This document shows positions 1 to 6,874 of a DNA stretch of 12,531 bases, piece by piece. The stretch covers positions 1 through 12,531 of the forward strand of contig CAJXQV010000010.1 in NCBI GenBank assembly GCA_913058165.1, written 5' to 3'. The position numbers and the translations under genes were made by a program. Origin of the DNA: an uncultured Chromatiales bacterium. GTDB taxonomy: Bacteria > Pseudomonadota > Gammaproteobacteria > Steroidobacterales > GCA-2729495. Every line of letters begins with the position of its first letter. Within the stretch, counting starts at the first letter, position 1. Below the pieces are notes generated by a model. That model was not told the DNA's origin, made no database searches, and saw only the letters and a list, made by a program, of their open reading frames with translations.

Positions 1-50
1 TACGAGATTGCCTCTTGTCTCGTGGGCTCGGAGATGTGTATAAGAGACAG
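1..50 (+). other. Nextera P7 sequencing adapter (library artefact)
   Basis: This is not genomic sequence. Bases 1-8 match the 3' tail of the Illumina P7 primer. Bases 9-16 (TGCCTCTT) match the i7 index known as N711 in primer orientation. Bases 17-31 match the Nextera read-2 stem, and bases 32-50 are the 19-bp Tn5 mosaic end AGATGTGTATAAGAGACAG. The order P7 tail, index, stem, mosaic end is exactly that of a tagmentation library molecule, and the hslU reading frame begins directly after it at 51. The contig end was therefore assembled from untrimmed read-through sequence. It should be masked and must not be read as a transposon or promoter. Confidence 0.98.
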
Positions 51-448
51 TCCAGAATGCGATCTTCTGCCGCATCTTCTGCCCTATGTTGCACTTTATG
101 CATCTCGGTTTCGCGCGTTAGCTTTATGGCAACATCGGTCAGGTCGCGGATGATGCTGTCGACCTCGCGCCCTACATAGCCCACTTCCGTGAATTTGGTG
201 GCCTCAACCTTAATGAAGGGTGCATTAGCCAGTCGCGACAGACGTCGGGCGATTTCGGTTTTACCCACGCCGGTGGGGCCGATCATTAGTATGTTTTTTG
301 GGGAGACTTCATTACGCAGGCTCTCTTCGAGCTGCATGCGTCGCCAGCGATTACGTAAGGCGATGGCGACGGAGCGCTTGGCGCTGTCCTGGCCGACGAT
401 ATGTTTGTCGAGTTCCTGAACGATTTCTCTGGGGGTCATTTTTGACAT
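51..448 (-). CDS. hslU: ATP-dependent protease ATPase subunit HslU (ClpY), N-terminal part only
   Basis: HslU is the hexameric AAA+ unfoldase that recognises, unfolds and threads substrates into the HslV peptidase in the cytoplasm. The reverse strand reads [20 protein letters not shown] at the start, the usual HslU N-terminus. The Walker A motif GPTGVGKT lies at residues 57-64, followed by the family-typical stretches [15 protein letters not shown] (about 82-96) and IIRDLTD (99-105). Only 132 codons plus two bases are present out of a usual length near 440, because the contig stops at the adapter junction. The missing part holds the Walker B motif, the rest of the substrate-handling I domain and the C-terminal tail that activates HslV. 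The ATG is preceded by a GAG-type ribosome site and lies 12 bp after the hslV stop, so the two genes are co-transcribed. Identity is certain. Confidence 0.97.
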
Positions 449-460
449 GATACTTATCTC

Positions 461-1012
461 TTATTTGTTGACGCCATCATCCGGGAGGCTCTCGAGGATG
501 ATGTTGCTGTTGGTATAGACGCAGATATCGGCCGCAATTTCCAAAGCCTTTCTGGCAATTTCCGGAGCGCTTAAGTCTGTGTTTTCAATGAGTGCTTTAG
601 CCGCAGCCTGGGCAAAGCTGCCGCCTGAGCCGATGGCCATGAGATCGTTTTCAGGCTCAATAACGTCGCCGTTCCCGGAGATGATGAGCGACGCTTCTGC
701 GTCTGCAACGCAGAGCAAGGCTTCCAAGCGCCGCAGACGACGATCGGTGCGCCAGTCTTTTGCGAGCTCGATTGCAGCACGGGTTAAGTTGCCATACTGC
801 TCTAGCTTGCCTTCGAACAATTCGAACAGGGTGAAGGCATCTGCGGTGCCGCCCGCAAAGCCAGCCAATACCTGGCCATCGGCAAGGCGTCTTACCTTCC
901 GTGCGTTACCCTTCATTATGGTGTTGCCCAGACTCACCTGGCCATCGCCGGCGATGGCCACTTCGCCGTTGCGCCGGACAGACACAATGGTTGTGCCGCG
1001 ATACTGTTCCAT
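461..1012 (-). CDS. hslV: ATP-dependent protease peptidase subunit HslV (ClpQ)
   Basis: HslV is the proteasome-like threonine peptidase that forms a double hexamer capped by HslU. The 183-residue length is slightly above the usual 175-180. The catalytic N-terminal threonine is in the motif GTTIVSVRR. Here it is preceded by a short propeptide MEQYRG, so mature HslV should begin at Thr7, whereas in E. coli the threonine directly follows Met1. Other conserved blocks are [10 protein letters not shown] (22-31), [11 protein letters not shown] (33-43, with the active-site lysine), [14 protein letters not shown] (51-64), [12 protein letters not shown] (80-91) and MAIGSGG (125-131). The start is supported by AAGGA seven bases upstream. 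It lies downstream of xerC with a 139-bp gap and upstream of hslU by 12 bp. I saw no convincing sigma-32 promoter in the gap, although hslVU is a heat-shock operon in E. coli. Confidence 0.98.
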   Translation of the reverse strand: MEQYRGTTIVSVRRNGEVAIAGDGQVSLGNTIMKGNARKVRRLADGQVLAGFAGGTADAFTLFELFEGKLEQYGNLTRAAIELAKDWRTDRRLRRLEALLCVADAEASLIISGNGDVIEPENDLMAIGSGGSFAQAAAKALIENTDLSAPEIARKALEIAADICVYTNSNIILESLPDDGVNK

Positions 1013-1047
1013 ACTCTATTCCTTAGCGTAATTAAGCGACTTACCGG

Positions 1048-1074
1048 CGTTGTGTGCGCAATGCGCAGACAACG
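1048..1074. repeat. Near-perfect 13-bp inverted repeat between xerC and hslV
   Basis: The left arm CGTTGTGTGCGCA and right arm TGCGCAGACAACG are reverse complements except for one position, separated by one base. As RNA it would form a hairpin of about 11 pairs with a 5-nt loop and one internal mismatch. It lies in the 139-bp gap between the xerC stop and the hslV start. No run of T follows on the minus strand, so it is a poor intrinsic terminator. A protein-binding operator or an mRNA stability hairpin is possible, but the function is not shown. Confidence 0.6.
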
Positions 1075-1151
1075 GGTGGCACGCCGCAGAGATTTAGTCT
1101 GACCCGGATACTTTGAACCCGGTTGAAGTATTGATATGTAACGCCGCCCGC

Positions 1152-2078
1152 TTAGCTTTCGTCGTCGGTTTTCCGACGTTTTTTCGCCACCGCGCGCGGG
1201 TGGGCTTTATCGTATATCTGGGCTAAGTGCTGAAAATCAAGGTGTGTGTACACCTGAGTTGTACTGATGTCGGCGTGCCCCAGCAGTTCCTGCACGCCAC
1301 GCAGGTCACGGCTTGACTCGAGCAGGTGCGTTGCGAAGCTGTGGCGGAACAGATGCGGGTAGACCCGCTGGGGCAGACCGGCCGCTTTCGCCCGTTGCTT
1401 TACCCGGGCCTGCACGCTGCGCGGGCTGATTCGTGTGCCTTTGGGCCCGGTAAAAACTGCTGGCTCGGTGGGGCCTGCGACGGTTGAGCGCACCTTCAGC
1501 CAGGCATCGACGGCTTTACGAGCATAGCGGCCTACGGGAACAATACGGGTTTTGTTGCCCTTGCCGGTGACTCTGACGGTACCATCGGCGGTATCGATTT
1601 CGCCAATGTTGAGGCTGACCAGTTCAGCGAGGCGTAAGCCGGACGAATACAGCAGTTCGAGCATGGCCTTATCACACAGATCGACAGGTTCGCTGCCGGG
1701 CACTTCCATTAGGTGTGCCATCTGGTCGGCATCGAGTGTTTCGGGCAGTCGTTTGGGGCTTTTTGGTGCACGGATATCGACGGCCGGGTTGTTCTGCAGC
1801 AGGTTTTCCCGAATCAGGTAATTGAAAAAGCTGCGCGCACCCGACAAGCGCCTTTGTATGCTTCTGCCACAGAGTCCTTTGGCGTGGCTGATGGCAGCAA
1901 AGCGGCGTATTTGGTGATCGCGCAGATCAGGCCAGTCGGCAATGCTTTCATCGCTGCAAAAGCCGCTTAAGCACTCGAGGTCGCGGCGGTAGCTTTTAAT
2001 GGTGTGACCGGAGAGTCGCCGCTCTAGGCGCAGATGCTCCAGAAAGCGACTGACTTGCTGAACTGCGCCGGGATTCAT
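1152..2078 (-). CDS. xerC: Site-specific tyrosine recombinase XerC
   Basis: XerC pairs with XerD to recombine dif sites near the terminus, resolving chromosome dimers at the FtsK-bearing septum. The 308-residue length fits the family. The N-terminal SAM-like DNA-binding domain spans about residues 5-90 and carries the usual FLEHLRLERRLSGHTIKSYRRDL segment. The catalytic domain shows all expected residues: Arg149 in SSGLRLAEL, Lys173 in TGKGNKTR, His242 and Arg245 in HLFRHSF, His268 in LGHAD and the nucleophile Tyr277 in TTQVYTHL. The order dapF, DUF484, xerC matches the arrangement known in Pseudomonas and enterics, which favours XerC over XerD or a phage integrase. It starts 43 bp after the DUF484 stop. 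No mobile element flanks it. Identity is very secure. Confidence 0.97.
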   Translation of the reverse strand: MNPGAVQQVSRFLEHLRLERRLSGHTIKSYRRDLECLSGFCSDESIADWPDLRDHQIRRFAAISHAKGLCGRSIQRRLSGARSFFNYLIRENLLQNNPAVDIRAPKSPKRLPETLDADQMAHLMEVPGSEPVDLCDKAMLELLYSSGLRLAELVSLNIGEIDTADGTVRVTGKGNKTRIVPVGRYARKAVDAWLKVRSTVAGPTEPAVFTGPKGTRISPRSVQARVKQRAKAAGLPQRVYPHLFRHSFATHLLESSRDLRGVQELLGHADISTTQVYTHLDFQHLAQIYDKAHPRAVAKKRRKTDDES

Positions 2079-2121
2079 CTGTATTTAGAGCTCATAGCGG
2101 GGGTATTCCCCGGACGGGCGG

Positions 2122-2835
2122 CTATCGGCTGCTAAGCGCGGCAGAAACCATTTCACCCATGCGGGCGAGAAATTCCATGCCTTGATCAGGACTGAAATAG
2201 TCAGCATCACGGCTGCCAATAGCCAAAAATCCGCTGGAGCATTTTTCACCCAGCGGTACCAGAGCGGCTGAGCCGATTTCAATGTTGCCGATACCGAATA
2301 GAAAGTCGCGCTGGGTGTCACGAATAAAACCGCAGCGTGGTGTGCCCATGTCGAGAAATGTCTTGAACGGGGTGAGACCTTCGTCGTTTCTGTTGATAAC
2401 GCGCAGGAAGCGGGTTTCCGGCTCGCGCTGATTTGCACTGGGTAAAAACAACACCATGACCGCATGTTCGGCGAGTAATTCGCTGCGCAGGGTGGACTCA
2501 AGGGCGCTAACGATCTCATCGCGGTTTTTTGCTGCCAGCAGCTTAATGGATAGTGCGTCGATCTTGCTGGACAGGTCATCGTTGCCGCGTGCGACGTCAA
2601 TTAGTTCGCGTAATTGCCGCTCCAGTGTCTCGTTTTTATCTCGCAATACGGCCACCTGACGCTCGATGAGCGAGGTTGCACGAGGGCCGCCGGTGCGGTG
2701 CGAGAGCTCAATAGTGTGCAGAAGGTGCGGATGACTGTCGAAAAAGTCGGGGTTATTGCCAAGGTAATCGGCGACCATCTTGGCGTTAATGCCTTGAAGC
2801 TGGGCTTCGGCATTGGCTTTGTTTGCCGTGCTCAT
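2122..2835 (-). CDS. DUF484 family protein (GAF-like fold)
   Basis: This is a 237-residue cytoplasmic protein of the DUF484 family (YigA relatives in enterics), normally found between dapF and xerC. Its biochemical role is unknown. Residues 15-48 carry the characteristic VADYLGNNPDFFDSHPHLL motif. Residues 53-85 are rich in charged heptads (LIERQVAVLRDKNETLERQL) and look like a coiled coil. The rest, about 90-237, has the alternating helix and strand pattern of a GAF domain, with the conserved ends GSAALVPLG and GFLAIGSRDADYFSPDQG. No GAF ligand can be predicted. It lies 17 bp after dapF and 43 bp before xerC, consistent with one transcript. The ribosome site is weak. The family call is firm; the function is not. 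Confidence 0.92.
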   Translation of the reverse strand: MSTANKANAEAQLQGINAKMVADYLGNNPDFFDSHPHLLHTIELSHRTGGPRATSLIERQVAVLRDKNETLERQLRELIDVARGNDDLSSKIDALSIKLLAAKNRDEIVSALESTLRSELLAEHAVMVLFLPSANQREPETRFLRVINRNDEGLTPFKTFLDMGTPRCGFIRDTQRDFLFGIGNIEIGSAALVPLGEKCSSGFLAIGSRDADYFSPDQGMEFLARMGEMVSAALSSR

Positions 2836-2852
2836 TCTGTTTGCATCATCCG

Positions 2853-3686
2853 TTAAAAGTTATCGCTTAATTGCCCTTCAAACACTGTAATGGCCTCACC
2901 GGTGAGATAAACCTCACTGCCGGGGCCATTCCAATGAACCTGCACATCTCCGCCGGGCAGGCTGACGGTGACTTTTTTGCCCAGCAGACCAGCCAGTTGC
3001 CCGGCCACTGCTGCGGCGCATGCGCCGGTTCCGCAGGCTTGGGTTTCACCTACACCGCGCTCAAATACCCGCAGCTTAATGTGCGAATCACTGAGCACCT
3101 GCATGAAGCCAATATTAGCACGGTTAGGAAAGCATTCATGCCGCTCAAGCGCTGGTCCCAGGGTGGCGACATCGGCGTTATCAGCATCATCGACCAGCAA
3201 CACAGCGTGCGGATTACCCATCGATACCACCCGGAATTCCACATTCTGCCCGGCGGCCTTAGTCCGGTAGGGGGCTGTCGTCTGAGTTGTCACAAATGGC
3301 AGTGCAGCGGGCTCGATGGCGGGTACGCCCATGCCCACTGATACCAGGCCATCCGCAGTGATATTGGCTTTGACAACCCCGTGGCCGTATTCCATCAGGT
3401 AGGTCGGTTGGTGATCGGATGAATCGCCCGCCAGAAGGCGTGCAATGCAGCGTGCGCCATTGCCGCATTGCTCAACTTCGCCGCCATCGGCATTGAAAAT
3501 GCGATAGAAAATATCGTTAGCTTCCGAATGGGGTGGTTCCATCCACAACAGTTGATCAAAACCTATTCCGGTGCGGCGATTACTCATCCTTCGAATGAAT
3601 GCGGCATCGAAATGAGGCGCAGTTTTTCCGCGCATGACGACGAAGTCATTGCCAAGCGCGTGCATTTTTACAAAAGGGATACTCAT
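2853..3686 (-). CDS. dapF: Diaminopimelate epimerase DapF
   Basis: DapF converts LL-diaminopimelate to the meso form, the lysine precursor and the peptidoglycan cross-linking residue, in the cytoplasm and without cofactor. The 277 residues match the family length. The start FVKMHALGNDFVV is typical. The two catalytic cysteines are visible: Cys74 in GGEVEQCGNGARC and Cys218 in GETQACGTGACAAAV. Substrate-contacting segments NRRTGIGFDQLL (36-47), GNPHAVLLVDD (157-167) and ERGVGETQ (209-216) are present. The usual upstream partners lppL and lysA are missing, and the gene instead begins at an AT-rich region shared with a divergent ParA gene. No Shine-Dalgarno sequence precedes the ATG, where the bases are almost all A and T. 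Met1 is still the right start by family alignment. Confidence 0.97.
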   Translation of the reverse strand: MSIPFVKMHALGNDFVVMRGKTAPHFDAAFIRRMSNRRTGIGFDQLLWMEPPHSEANDIFYRIFNADGGEVEQCGNGARCIARLLAGDSSDHQPTYLMEYGHGVVKANITADGLVSVGMGVPAIEPAALPFVTTQTTAPYRTKAAGQNVEFRVVSMGNPHAVLLVDDADNADVATLGPALERHECFPNRANIGFMQVLSDSHIKLRVFERGVGETQACGTGACAAAVAGQLAGLLGKKVTVSLPGGDVQVHWNGPGSEVYLTGEAITVFEGQLSDNF

Positions 3687-3856
3687 TTTTTAATAAACCA
3701 AAAATAATCTCAAAGCAACAAGGTACAACCTATTCAGCGGTATTTTAAACTCACTGTTAACCGTATCGCGAAATTAGCTGCAAAACGCAATTGCATTTTG
3801 TTAAATGCAAGGATAACTTGCATCGCTGCGAAAAAATAATAATAGCGGAGAAAACT
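3687..3856. promoter_or_regulatory. AT-rich divergent region between dapF and parA-like gene
   Basis: These 170 bp separate the divergent dapF and ParA-family starts and must hold the promoters of both unless transcription reads in from outside. The sequence is much richer in A and T than the genes around it. A possible minus-strand promoter is TTGTAC (3723-3728) with TATTTT (3701-3706) at 16-bp spacing. It would give a dapF leader of only about 8 nt, which would suit the missing ribosome site, but the match is modest. No clear plus-strand promoter could be fixed. The ParA-proximal half is dominated by TTGCA/TGCAA repeats described separately. Confidence 0.45.
3787..3823. repeat. TTGCAT inverted-repeat cluster upstream of parA-like gene (candidate operator)
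   Basis: TTGCATTT (3791-3798) and AAATGCAA (3803-3810) form a perfect 8-bp inverted repeat around a 4-base spacer. A further copy TTGCAT stands at 3818-3823, and the palindrome GCAATTGC overlaps the left arm at 3787-3794. The cluster ends 33 bp before the ParA-family ATG. A dyad plus extra half-sites just upstream of a gene is a common layout for a transcription factor or autoregulator. An RNA hairpin in the leader is the alternative. The binding protein is unknown. Confidence 0.5.
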
Positions 3857-4489
3857 ATGCGTTCCATTATGGTTCTGAACGCCAAAGGGGGTTGCGGCAA
3901 AAGCACCCTCGCAACAAGCCTTGCTAGTTACTATGCCACGGAGAAGGGCAACAAGGTCGCATTGGCAGATTACGATCCTCAGCACTCCAGTCTTGATTGG
4001 CTCGAGCGCCGTCCGGAGCGGGTAGCTCCGATAGTCGGTGTTGAGGCTGATAAGAGCGGTTTACGGGGGTTGCCACGTGACACCGAGGTGCTGATTATTG
4101 ACGCCCCTGCACGGTCTCACGGCAAAGAGCTGAGTACTTTAGTGAAGCATGCGCAAACTATCATTGTGCCGGTATTGGCCTCACCTATAGATATACAGGC
4201 TGCGGCACGGTTTCTTGAAGAACTGCGTCCGATAGCCCACAAGCGCGCCAAGGTTGCTGTTGTGGCAAACCGGGTTAAAGAAAATACGCTGATCTTTGAA
4301 GAGCTCAATGAATATCTGAGTGACATGCGCGTGCCTTATGTTGGCGCTTTCCGTGATGCTCAGAATTACATTCGTGCTAACAGCCGTGGTTTGGGTATCT
4401 ATGAGCTTCCTGAGTACCTGGCCTGGCCGGATTGGGATCAGTGGGATGAGCTGGTGACTTACCTCAACAGTAAACGCAGTCGCATATAG
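3857..4489 (+). CDS. Orphan ParA/MinD-family P-loop ATPase
   Basis: This is a 210-residue ATPase of the ParA/MinD (SIMIBI) class, which form nucleotide-dependent dimers and place DNA or large protein assemblies in the cell. The deviant Walker A KGGCGKST lies at residues 10-17 with the signature Lys10. The Walker A' segment ADYDPQHSSLDWL spans 37-49 and the Walker B segment VLIIDAPA spans 78-85. At about 210 residues it resembles short ParA-like proteins of the McdA, ParC and PpfA kind more than chromosomal Soj/ParA of about 260, and it lacks the N-terminal DNA-binding extension of plasmid ParA. I chose the ATG at 3857 because GCGGAG lies upstream and the protein then starts four residues before the core strand; a TTG at 3791 in the same frame falls in the repeat. 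No ParB-like partner is present on either side. It converges with hemY. The cargo is unknown. Confidence 0.88.
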   Translation: MRSIMVLNAKGGCGKSTLATSLASYYATEKGNKVALADYDPQHSSLDWLERRPERVAPIVGVEADKSGLRGLPRDTEVLIIDAPARSHGKELSTLVKHAQTIIVPVLASPIDIQAAARFLEELRPIAHKRAKVAVVANRVKENTLIFEELNEYLSDMRVPYVGAFRDAQNYIRANSRGLGIYELPEYLAWPDWDQWDELVTYLNSKRSRI

Positions 4490-4520
4490 CCTAATAGCCG
4501 TATTTACTGCTGTGATAATT

Positions 4521-4551
4521 CTGACCCGCCCGACAGATGTCAGCGGGTCAG
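4521..4551. terminator. Hairpin between convergent parA-like gene and hemY
   Basis: CTGACCCGC (4521-4529) and GCGGGTCAG (4543-4551) are perfect complements, and the enclosed bases contain a smaller GACA/TGTC pairing. It sits 32 bp after the ParA-family stop and 54 bp after the hemY stop on the other strand. The plus side is followed by GGTTTATCT and the minus side by AATTATC. Neither is a strong U-tract, so this is a probable but weak bidirectional terminator. Confidence 0.6.
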
Positions 4552-4604
4552 GGTTTATCTATTGCGTGCCTTAATTATCTTTTCAGGAAGATTCTTTTAG
4601 AAAC

Positions 4605-5801
4605 TTATTGGGCGTCGACTTTTAGTCGGGGCAGCGAAGATGGCTGCCAGCTCAGCTCCAGGCCTTTGCGGAAAGCGGCTGAGGCTTTGTCCGGTTCCTT
4701 TAGTTTCAGCATGAGCTGTCCGAGCTCGTTGTAGGCCTCAGGCACGGGCCGCAGGCCACCAATACTCGCTTCCAGATAGCTGCGGGCCTTGCCCCACAGC
4801 TGACTGCGTATACAGAGCCTGCCGGCTGCGAGCAGCAAATCAGGATCATCGGGGCGTTCTTTTAGCCACTTTTCGGCGCGTTTTAACAGAACCTGCGGTT
4901 CTGCCGTGTGCAGCTGACCGTAGCGTTTAACCAGCGCGCTGTCCCATTGCTGATTAAGTGCCTTACGGATGAGCTCTTCAGCATCGAGATGTTCGCCAGC
5001 CAATGTTGTGGCTTCGATACGTATGAGCACCAATTCATGGTCTTCACGCAGGTTTCGCGGTACCCGCTTCCAGACGTTTTCGATGTCCGCCTTGGATCGC
5101 CCGGCATCAGCTAATAAGCCCTGGTAGCATTTTACCGACCAGTCGCGGAGCTGCTGTTTACCCAAGCGCTTGCGCAGCTTAGGCAACAGGCTTTCCAGGG
5201 TTTGCCAGTCGCCACCTTTCAGGCATATCTCGGCCAGCAGGCGAAAGGCTTCACCGCTGCGTGGGCTGCGATCAATGACCCGTTCCAACGTGCTTCTGGC
5301 TGCTGCAGTTTCGTCGTTCCGCAGCTGCAGCTCAGCCTGCGTAAGCAATATTGCGCTGCTTGCTTCAGGGTCTTGATCCTGTGCCATTTGCAGCCAGTTA
5401 TCGCGGCGTTCGGTATCGCCCTGAGCTTGAGCTGCACGTGCGGCAGCGAGGTAATTCAGCAAGGGGGTTTCACTCGAGCGGATGCCTTTGGTGAGCAGTT
5501 TCTCGCCTTTGGCAAAATTGCCTTCCGCCAGTTCAATATAGCCCTGTGTGATGCGCCGGTTGGCACGCTTTGCCCTGGCCTTTGCCGCCACTTCGCCAAG
5601 CTGCGCGGGGGCTTGCCAGATTCGCACTGTCAGTCGAACTGCGATGTAGCAGAAGATCAGTAGGAGCAGCATGACAGGCGCTGACATCTCCACCGTATAG
5701 CCGGCGAAATTGATCAGCACATAGCCATTGTCGGCGACTAAATAGTTGGCTGCCAGTGCGCCGAGTGCAAGGCAGACAATAATCAGGATGCCAAACTTCA
5801 T
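4605..5801 (-). CDS. hemY: HemY, inner-membrane TPR protein of the heme operon
   Basis: This is the proteobacterial HemY (not the Bacillus protoporphyrinogen oxidase of the same name), an inner-membrane protein tied genetically to porphyrin synthesis whose exact role is unsettled. The 398 residues begin with two hydrophobic segments at about 3-22 and 41-61, separated by the short loop ADNGYVLINFAGYTVEMS that marks the family. A basic stretch KARAKRANRRITQGYIELAEGNFAKGEKLL follows, leading into tetratricopeptide-like helical repeats to the end (for example VPEAYNELGQLMLKLKEPDKASAAFRKGLEL near 352-382). The topology implies a large cytoplasmic or periplasmic TPR platform for protein contacts. 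The ATG overlaps the hemX stop as ATGA, showing translational coupling. It is the last gene of its unit and faces the ParA-family gene. Confidence 0.95.
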   Translation of the reverse strand: MKFGILIIVCLALGALAANYLVADNGYVLINFAGYTVEMSAPVMLLLLIFCYIAVRLTVRIWQAPAQLGEVAAKARAKRANRRITQGYIELAEGNFAKGEKLLTKGIRSSETPLLNYLAAARAAQAQGDTERRDNWLQMAQDQDPEASSAILLTQAELQLRNDETAAARSTLERVIDRSPRSGEAFRLLAEICLKGGDWQTLESLLPKLRKRLGKQQLRDWSVKCYQGLLADAGRSKADIENVWKRVPRNLREDHELVLIRIEATTLAGEHLDAEELIRKALNQQWDSALVKRYGQLHTAEPQVLLKRAEKWLKERPDDPDLLLAAGRLCIRSQLWGKARSYLEASIGGLRPVPEAYNELGQLMLKLKEPDKASAAFRKGLELSWQPSSLPRLKVDAQ

Positions 5802-6874
5802 TGAGTGCCGCTCCGTAGCTGTGCCAGATCGTTGCGAATGGCTGCGATGTCGGGCAATGGCTGGTTCGCAGGCTCACTGATTAGCGAATCAATAGCTTTT
5901 AGCGAATCCGCTACGGGCGCTGAGTTCGTGTCAAAGTTCTGCTTGAGGCGGGCACTGACGGTATTCAGGCTGGCGCTGTAAACAGCCGGCTCACCTTGCA
6001 ATAGCGCGAGTTTGGCGGTTTGAAGTTCCAGCAACAGGCTGCGGCGTAATAGGGCTGCGTCGGCACCACTAAGTTGCGGCACGATCTCGTTATCGCTGCG
6101 TTTAACGCTAATGACTTCTGAAAATGCTTCACGGATAGAGGCGATTGCCCGGTCAATGCCTTCGCTGTCGTTACTGAGTTTTGGCGTGTTGCCAAAACTC
6201 TGGGGTAGATTCTTTTTCAGAGCCATACCCGGAATGCGCTCAATAATGGTTTGTAGCACTGCAGCATCGACCGACACCGGATGTTGCTGTTGAATTTGCA
6301 GTTCGCCAATAGCCGCAGAAATACGCTCGCGAATGGGCGTGAATGATGGGTTGGCCAGCTGGCTAAAGCGTTCATCGGCGAGTGTTAGGGCTGCCTGAGA
6401 AGCATTAACGTTGCGGGCGATATAGAGCTGGGTCTCGGCAAGTCGCAGATACCAGTCTGCTTCCAGATTAAGTATCTTGCGACGGGCATCTTCGTCGGTT
6501 GCCGGAATAGTGTTCAGCATGGCCTCTATTTGATCAAACCTTACCGGGATTGTGTCGAGCCTTGCACCTTGCGCATCCAGACGAGTAGATAGCTGCTGAA
6601 GGTTCTCTGTGTTGTAGCTGGCTTTGCCGTCTAACTTGCTCATAGAGCGCTGCAAGCTCTGAACGCTTGCTTGTGCGAGCCGGGCGCTGTCATCCGGTGC
6701 AGCGGTTTGCTGCTGCCATAGCAGCCAGCTACTGACACCCAATGCAGCAATTGCGATGATTAAAGCCAGACCATTGCCTCGTTTTGGCTGGGGCGCGGTG
6801 GGCGCATCACCCGTGTCTGCCGGCGGATTGGTTGCGCCGGGGCTTTGGGTGTCTTTGTGCTCATCTGTATTCAT
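5798..6874 (-). CDS. hemX: HemX family membrane protein (no methyltransferase domain)
   Basis: This protein belongs to the HemX family, which is often mislabelled uroporphyrinogen-III C-methyltransferase. It shows no SUMT Rossmann-like methyltransferase motifs, so I do not assign that reaction. The 358 residues start with a hydrophilic, Pro- and Thr-rich cytoplasmic tail (1-33), then one membrane segment LALIIAIAALGVSSWLLW (36-53). A long helical region with coiled-coil character follows (about 66-135). The remainder holds the family blocks ADWYLRLAETQLYIARN and DEIVPQLSGADAALLRRSLLLELQTAKLALLQGE. It overlaps hemY by four bases. In most relatives hemC and hemD sit directly upstream; here they are absent. 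An in-frame TAG three codons before the ATG excludes an N-terminal fusion. The ribosome site is not recognisable. A perfect 10-bp inverted repeat lies inside the gene at 6176-6200. Confidence 0.93.
   Translation of the reverse strand: MNTDEHKDTQSPGATNPPADTGDAPTAPQPKRGNGLALIIAIAALGVSSWLLWQQQTAAPDDSARLAQASVQSLQRSMSKLDGKASYNTENLQQLSTRLDAQGARLDTIPVRFDQIEAMLNTIPATDEDARRKILNLEADWYLRLAETQLYIARNVNASQAALTLADERFSQLANPSFTPIRERISAAIGELQIQQQHPVSVDAAVLQTIIERIPGMALKKNLPQSFGNTPKLSNDSEGIDRAIASIREAFSEVISVKRSDNEIVPQLSGADAALLRRSLLLELQTAKLALLQGEPAVYSASLNTVSARLKQNFDTNSAPVADSLKAIDSLISEPANQPLPDIAAIRNDLAQLRSGTQ
6176..6200. repeat. Perfect 10-bp inverted repeat inside hemX
   Basis: GAGTTTTGGC (6176-6185) and GCCAAAACTC (6191-6200) are exact reverse complements around a 5-base spacer. 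The repeat lies in the coding sequence at the segment QSFGNTPKLSND of HemX. A perfect 10-bp arm with a short loop is unlikely to be imposed by the protein alone. It could fold in the mRNA or serve as a protein site, but may be chance. Confidence 0.7.

Noticed and set aside
32..50. Tn5 mosaic end suggesting a transposon insertion in hslU
   Set aside because: It is continuous with the P7 tail, index and Nextera stem, so it is a library adapter and not a genomic Tn5 copy.
579..1031. Plus-strand open frame of 150 codons opposite hslV
   Set aside because: It mirrors hslV, has Ser/Arg/Pro-rich low-information composition and no family resemblance; hslV on the other strand is unambiguous.
1013..1151. 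Sigma-32 heat-shock promoter for hslVU
   Set aside because: No CTTGAA/CCCCAT-like pair at proper spacing was found in the gap, so it is not claimed.
2085..2600. Minus-strand open frame of 171 codons overlapping the DUF484 gene
   Set aside because: It is another frame of the DUF484 gene, with no recognisable motif and no ribosome site.
3791..3856. N-terminal extension of the ParA-type ATPase from a TTG start
   Set aside because: The added residues have no similarity to the family and would be translated through the inverted repeat; the ATG at 3857 has a GGAG site and the usual ParA start.
5798..6874. HemX as an active uroporphyrinogen-III methyltransferase
   Set aside because: The sequence has one membrane helix and coiled-coil regions, but no SUMT methyltransferase motifs; the common annotation is a carry-over.
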